Positions 59,123 to 64,000 of a stretch of DNA of 64,000 nt are shown in pieces. The notes below the pieces were generated by a model that did no database searches, had not been told where the DNA came from, and worked only from the letters and a program-made list of their open reading frames with translations. Positions within the stretch are counted from its first letter, which is position 1; every line of letters begins with the position of its first letter. The stretch spans positions 10,106,001-10,170,000 of the forward strand of contig NC_065876.1 in NCBI RefSeq assembly GCF_933775445.1. The letters are read 5' to 3'. This DNA is from Argentina anserina (taxonomy: Eukaryota > Streptophyta > Magnoliopsida > Rosales > Rosaceae). Position numbers and translations under genes: made by a program.

Positions 59123-61917
59123 CTACCAATTTTCATGTTCAACAGCTTCTTGAAAATTTCGAGGCTCATGAAATTTGTCCAAGGAACTGAGAAAGGCTGC
59201 ATAGGTAGGGGACAACTTGTCATAATTCACAAAATCTGAAACATGATATTTGGAAGTATATGCAACATAATCCTTGAATTTAGCAGGTGCATTTCTAGTT
59301 CTGATGGGATTTCTCCTAGGACCAGCAGGAAACACAGGAGGAGGGGAATCCTCATTAACAACGAGTTCAACTTGATCTACAAATTCATCATGATGAACTG
59401 GCTCATGATTAGTGGCTTGAACATCTCCATTATGATTAACTGCATTAATTTCAATTGCAGAATATGTGAGAGCATTAGTTTCTGTAGAAATATTAATTGA
59501 AGGAAATAAATCTTTATAGAACTCCCCCTGTCCATGAACTCCCAATTTCTCTGTAAAATAGTTCACTGACTCATCAAATTTTACATCTCGGGAAACAATC
59601 ATTTTTCTTGTGGCCAAGTTGTAACAACAATAACCCTTCTGAGTTGATGAGTACCCTAGAAAAAGGCACTTAATTGCTCTAGGGTCCAATTTTCCTCGAT
59701 GTGTATCTTGAACACGCACATAACAGACACAACCAAACACTTTTAGATGAGATAGATCAATTTTCCGATTTTTCAAGACTTCCAAAGGTGACTTAGAGCC
59801 TAACACTCTACTTGGCAACCGATTTATCAAATATGTGGCAGTGAGCACAGCTTGACACCAGTACTTCTTGGGAACATTAGCATGAAACATAATAGCTCGA
59901 GTTTTTTCCAGTAAATCTCTAGTTTTCCTTTCTGTAGTGCCATTTTGTTGAGGAGTGCCAACACAGCTTGTTTGATGAATGATGCCAAATTGCTCCAAAA
60001 ATTGGACATTTTATGAGACATGTATTCTGAGCCATTATCAGATCGAAGAATTTTAATTTTTGATGAAAATTGAGTGCTAACAAGATTATGGAAATTCTTG
60101 AAAAAGTCGTATATTTCACTCTTGTGTTTAAGCAAATACACCCAAGTAATCCTTGTAAAATCATCAATGAAGGTTACAAAATACCTATATCCATCAAAGG
60201 ATTGCATGATAGGTCCCCAAATATCAGAGTGGATGATTTCAAATGGATTACAAAATCTAGACACAGAGGAACTAAAAGGTAATCTAGAAAATTTGGACAT
60301 ATGACAAACTTCACAATGCTTGCTTTCTTGGTTCAAGGCAGGGAACAAAATGGACATCGCTTTTTCAGAAGGATGAGCTAGACGTTGATGCCACAGTTGA
60401 TGACTAGAGACACTACAAGCACTGACTTGGAAGGCCTGCATTTTCGTAGATATGTAATACATGCCATTTAAGAAAAAACCTTCACCAATCTTCTTCTTGG
60501 TGGTAATATCCTGAAAAAGGACACCATTAGGTGAAAAAATGGCTAGACAGTTTAAGTCTCTAGTAATCTTTCCAACAGACAATAATTGGAAGGGAAAAGA
60601 GGGGATGTATAAAGCATCAGATTTGATGTGATTAGAAAACAAGTGAATTTTTCTTTTTCCTAACACAGAAGCACCTTTGCCATTAGCAACAGATACAGAT
60701 GAGGACACTTTTTCAAAATCATGTAGGCTTTCAAGATGATTAGTCATGTGATCTGTGGCTCCAGAATCAATAACCCAATATTCATGCTGAATATTCACAT
60801 CAAGTGCAGTTTTAAAGGCAGACATAATACCTGGAATACCATCATCCTTGACACTGTCAAAATCAGCTAGAAATCCTGCAAACTTCCCAAGCAAGGCAGT
60901 ATGGGAACCATTTCCAGAAGAAGAAGCTCCTTGAGATACCAAGGTTTGTTTTTGTTGCAAGAATGATGCAAAATCATTGATGAGTGCAGTAGGGTTGGAT
61001 GTAAAATTCAACAGACCATTCGAATGAGTTGATGAAGAAGAGGCCACATCAGTAGTAGCAAGATTTGCTTTGGAAAAATTGGTGTTCCACCCTTTCGGAT
61101 TCTTTCTATTTTCTCTGTCCTTGTTGAATTTCACCTTCAGCTCAGGGTGTAGGATCCAACATGTTTCCTTAGCACGATTAGTGGCATCACAATGAGTGCA
61201 TTTCAGCTCACTGCGCTTTCCTTTGTATGATTTCACTCCATTGTATTTTTGAGAGACAGCATACGCCCTTGAATGTGCAAGATTGTTGTTGATTTCAGAG
61301 TTCATCACTTTCCTTCGAAGTTCCTCTCTCTGCACTGTAGAACAAACAACTCTAAATGAAGGTAACTCTGGATTCATGAGAATATGGCTCCTTAAATCCT
61401 CATAGTCTGGACGCAGGTTTGCCAACAGTTGAAAAATCTTATCCTCTTCAGCTCTCTTGACCAAAGTTGTTGTATCTATAGTATGAGGTCGATACAGATC
61501 CAACTCATTCCACATAGAGGTCATGCTCCCCAAGAACTGCACAAAAGAAGAGTCATCTTGTTGCAAGTTAACAATATCCCTTTTTAATTGGAAAACCCTA
61601 GCAGAGTTATTCAAGTTTCCATACATCTCCTTAACATTAGTCCAAAGATGCATGGAAGACTCTGAATAATTGAATATTTGAACTAATTGGGGCTCCATTG
61701 AGTTAAGAACCCAGGACATCACTAATCTATCTTTAGCCAACCAATCATCATAACTTGCAGAACCTTCTTCTGGCACAGTAATAGTGCCAAGGACATAACC
61801 AAGCTTGCGTTTTCCCCCAAGAGCTAATATAATAGCTCTAGACCAGGAAATATAGTTATGTTCGGACAGCAAGGTCGAACACAATCTGAGATTTGTATTG
61901 TCTCCAACATCAGTCAT
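59123..61917 (-). pseudogene. Copia gag, protease and integrase with one frameshift
   Basis: ATG at 61917 opens MTDVGDNTNLRLCSTLLSEH, a copia gag. A zinc-knuckle-like CTHCDATNRAKETCWILHP lacks the usual G-H pair. The protease has WVIDSGATDHMT. The integrase finger (HQRLAHPSEKA, CEVCHMSKF) and the first core acids (HSDIWGP, RSDNGSEY) follow. A single-base loss in an A/T run near 59997-60001 shifts the frame. The rest (GTPQQNGTTERKTRDLLEK, with the third acid, and a chromatin-linker-like PRRNPIRTRNAP tail) continues to the TAG at 59123-59125. Only these two lesions break pol. Confidence 0.9.
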
Positions 61918-62065
61918 GTTTGAAATGGAGTTGTTGAGAGAAGCAAATGGATTTTCTTCCGAAAATGAAGAACTTTATGTCATTTGAAACTGGAGAACTA
62001 AGGGAACTTGCAAATACACTTAGGAGAAGAAGAAGAGGATATGCAGAGGCAAGATACTTAAAATT

Positions 62066-62080
62066 CCTGCTCTGATACCA
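62066..62080 (-). other. Primer binding site, initiator tRNA-Met type
   Basis: On the minus strand TGGTATCAGAGCAGG starts directly after the 5' LTR end (62081). TGGTATCAGAGC is the standard plant copia primer site complementary to the 3' end of initiator tRNA-Met. Confidence 0.95.
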
Positions 62081-62228
62081 TGTAGAAATCCATAGGCATG
62101 AACAAAGGCATATGGAGCAATTTTCTCTTTTGTTGTATTGAGATTGTTGAAACTGGATATACAATGAACAATGTTTATACCATGAATCTATGAATCAATC
62201 AGTCCATACATAGAACCATGCTGCAATA
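62081..62228 (-). repeat. 5' LTR of the young copia element, shortened
   Basis: It is 148 bp and identical to the 3' LTR except one base and the absence of a 117-bp block just upstream of the TATA-like TATAAAC. The loss falls in U3. Because it is in only one LTR, it happened after insertion or by a recombination event. Confidence 0.95.
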
Positions 62229-62233
62229 CTGTG

Positions 62234-63080
62234 TATTAGTGAGACAAGCACCGACAATGTCAGAGATCATCACCAGCAGTGCTTCAAATAATCTATCGTC
62301 GCATTTTTGGTTGAGCAGGAGAGTCTGACATATCCTATGCATGGAATTAGCAGCCAATTCCTTAACAGACCATTTTGAAGGACTTGCACACTCAGTCTTA
62401 TCTCTACGCTTCCTTTTCGATTCTTCAAATCTGGACTTTGCAGTTTCAGCAAGCTCTTTAAGCACTTCTCTCGGGCTCTTTCCTCGTGGAGACAGGTTTC
62501 TGAGATCCACATCTAGCCATGTGTGATAGAGATCGACTCGTAGCCACACAATGTTTGCTGCCTTTCTGGTGTTTGCTAACTCACTTTTATGATCCAAGTG
62601 ATCTTCAATGGCATTTATGAATATCAGCCCTTGGTTCACGCCATTTACCAACTCTTCCATTGAGCAAATGTTGTTGTTGTAGAGTGCAAGAGCAATACTT
62701 GTTAATGTCACAACAGGAAGACCCCAACAGTTTGGGGGTTCTTCAGAATCCAAGGAGGGAACTTGGTCGCTGTAAATTCAGCTACTCCTTTGAACCTTTG
62801 CGAGAATGTGGATTTCTGCAAGAGTTTGAGGAGATATTTGGGTTCTGCTTTCCTTCCCTTTTGATGCCAATAGTCAGTAGCATCACAATTTGCTCTCATC
62901 ATGAACTCAACCAATGCCTTTTCACCTTCAAGAAACAGAACATAACAACTAAAATCTGCCCTTACATTTTTCTTAGCTTGTGGCCGGGTGTTACACTCGA
63001 ACTTTTTGCAATGCCACTCTTTGACAATGTCACAACATAGATATATTCTGCTCACAAATAAAATGGAAATGAATCGAATA
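62234..63080 (-). pseudogene. Membrane protein paralogue, central piece
   Basis: On the minus strand it encodes IRFISILFVSRIYLCCDI, CYVLFLEGEKALVEFM, EEPPNCWGLPVVTLTSIALA, VDLYHTWLDVDLRNLSPRGK and SKWSVKELAANSMHRICQTL, matching residues ~370-650 of the intact protein at 50142-52412. A one-base loss near 62762 shifts the frame at TKFP/VPSLD. The first ~370 codons (the membrane half) are gone. Similarity stops at 63080, exactly where a copia LTR starts. The piece ends at GACLTNTQ by the copia target duplication. Confidence 0.88.
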
Positions 63081-63200
63081 TGTGAGTGGAGAGTAGTAGG
63101 TGAGGGAATCACGGTAGTGGAATGTGTAGTGGAGATCACTTTATATGTGTATATATAGATGATTATAGTGTAATAATATGAACAAGCAAGTTTAAATTCA
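63081..63200 (+). repeat. Candidate short LTR of the third copia element
   Basis: It begins TGTGAGTGG, where paralogue similarity ends, and finishes TTTAAATTCA, two bases before the primer-site-like TTGGAATCAGAGC. At 120 bp it is very short for an LTR. The matching LTR lies outside the window, so this rests on position and ends alone. Confidence 0.45.
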
Positions 63201-63769
63201 TCTTGGAATCAGAGCAACGTTTTCCCTTTGTTATTGCTCTGCTTTTTCTGGGATTTTTTCTCCCGAGCACAGTCGCGTCGCCGACATCGCCGCCGCTGTC
63301 TTCTCCCGCTTCCAACCGGCTCCGGCTCTGCACGTCGATGTCACCGTAGCTTTCCGACATTTTTCACGTCGTTTCCACCCCTGCACGGTCGCTGCTGCCC
63401 TCCGAGTCGTCGACGGTGTTCGTCCGGCTCCACTGTGTTCGTCTGTCGACCAGACGACGTCGCCGCTTCCGCTCCTCTCCGGTTTTCCCCGTCGACATCG
63501 CTGCTTCCCTCCGCCGGCCCTCACGCGATCTCGACGTCGCCGTTTCTGCTCCGACGTTGCCGCTGCCGTTCCTGCCCTCCTCAGCTGTCTCCGCTCCTGC
63601 CTGACGTCATCGCCGCTCCATCAACGTCGCCGCTGCTCTCCGACGCTGCCGTCACCGTCGCCATCCTCTCCAACGTCGCCGCTGCTCTCCGGTTTTGTCA
63701 CCGTCGCCATCCCCTTCCTTTCGGCGATTCCGACCCATTTCCACACCCACATTGCCCGGCCCAGATCCA

Positions 63770-63970
63770 CACAGCCCGGCCCAAATACCCGACCCGGTTC
63801 ACCAACCCGACCCGGTTTGTCAACCCGACCCGGTTCGTTAACCCGACCCGACCCGATTCGTCAACTCGACCCGCATCTCCGACCCGGCCCGGTTTGTCTG
63901 CCCGACCCGGTCCATTGTAGTTTCTTCTGTCAGTGCAGGTGCACCGACAGTGCAAGTGCACCGACAACCG
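63770..63970. repeat. GACCCGG-rich 18-bp tandem repeats and a 17-bp pair
   Basis: Units of about 18 bp around AACCCGACCCGGTTCGTC recur from 63785 to 63870. A 17-bp pair AGTGCARGTGCACCGAC follows at 63933-63966, each with a TGCA core. They lie in the leader of the third copia element. Confidence 0.75.
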
Positions 63971-64000
63971 ATTCTTGTCAGTCTTTTCTTCTCATATTTC

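Larger units (their letters stand above)
57360..62228 (-). mobile_element. Young Ty1-copia element inserted in the paralogue
   Basis: LTRs at 57360-57624 (3') and 62081-62228 (5') differ by one substitution and a 117-bp indel. A perfect 5-bp duplication CTGTG flanks it (57355-57359, 62229-62233). The primer site TGGTATCAGAGCAGG next to the 5' LTR fits initiator tRNA-Met. A polypurine tract TTGAGGGGGAG precedes the 3' LTR. A full gag-pol is present with one frameshift and one stop. Removing it rejoins the paralogue's reading frame. Confidence 0.97.
63081..64000 (+). mobile_element. Third copia-type element, 5' end only (runs off window)
   Basis: A candidate 120-bp LTR (63081-63200, TGTGAG...AATTCA) with a TATATATAG box is followed by TTGGAATCAGAGC, a one-mismatch initiator tRNA-Met primer site. 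The downstream GC-rich leader carries CCG-rich and GACCCGG repeats. No gag is reached before the window ends. Its 230-codon open frame is a by-product of the GC repeats. The class is inferred from the primer site only. Confidence 0.55.

Noticed and set aside
59123..59125. Programmed UAG readthrough before the copia RT
   Set aside because: The bases after the stop do not fit the known CARYYA-type readthrough context, in either element. A plain mutation is simpler.
63228..63920. 230-codon proline/arginine-rich frame on the plus strand
   Set aside because: It comes from CCG- and GACCCGG-rich leader repeats of the third copia element and has no family features.

Overview
This is a stretch of plant nuclear genome, most likely a eudicot. 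It is AT-rich, gene-poor and dominated by LTR retrotransposons and hAT-type DNA elements. Plant marks are a GRAS/HAIRY MERISTEM gene carrying a full-length miR171 site, Ty1-copia elements primed by initiator tRNA-Met, and Ty3-gypsy (Tat-type) elements with an extra RNase H. The exact family cannot be fixed from the sequence. There is no sign of bacterial genes, CRISPR or operons.

Layout. 1-3.0 kb: no gene seen. 3.0-20.1 kb: a decayed Ty3-gypsy element (A) forms the frame. A second gypsy element on the minus strand (B, 4495-13653) sits in its gag. A ~2.6 kb solo LTR (C, 4548-9921) sits in B's 3' LTR, and C carries a 180-bp solo LTR and a 2.6 kb hAT element. 20.1-26.7 kb: no gene; a hAT-like repeat cluster and a tRNA-derived SINE-like piece. 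26.7-29.9 kb: the HAM gene with a CT/GA-rich upstream region. 29.9-48.4 kb: no gene, but a tandem duplication, a 2655-bp solo LTR (D, target duplication ACTTG), a (TC)64 microsatellite, a 1517-bp solo LTR (E, CCTAG) and a 719-bp non-autonomous hAT (CATAGATT).

48.5-64 kb: a probable 40-codon small-protein gene at 48517, then an intact 756-residue membrane protein gene of unknown function on the minus strand (50142-52412). Next comes a copia element with most of its 5' coding half replaced by a piece of LTR D (53043-56696). A broken paralogue of the membrane protein gene follows (57085-63080). It is split by a young, nearly complete copia element (57360-62228, target duplication CTGTG) and cut off at its 5' end by a third copia element that runs off the window (63081-64000).

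Only three genes look functional: the HAM regulator, the membrane protein and, less surely, the 40-codon gene. I found no convincing new multi-gene system. The best leads are a 62-bp hairpin satellite in element B with an arm-length covariation, an inverted and displaced integrase core in element A, three hairpins in 70 bp of solo LTR D, the unannotated-size small protein, and the transposon-shattered paralogue.
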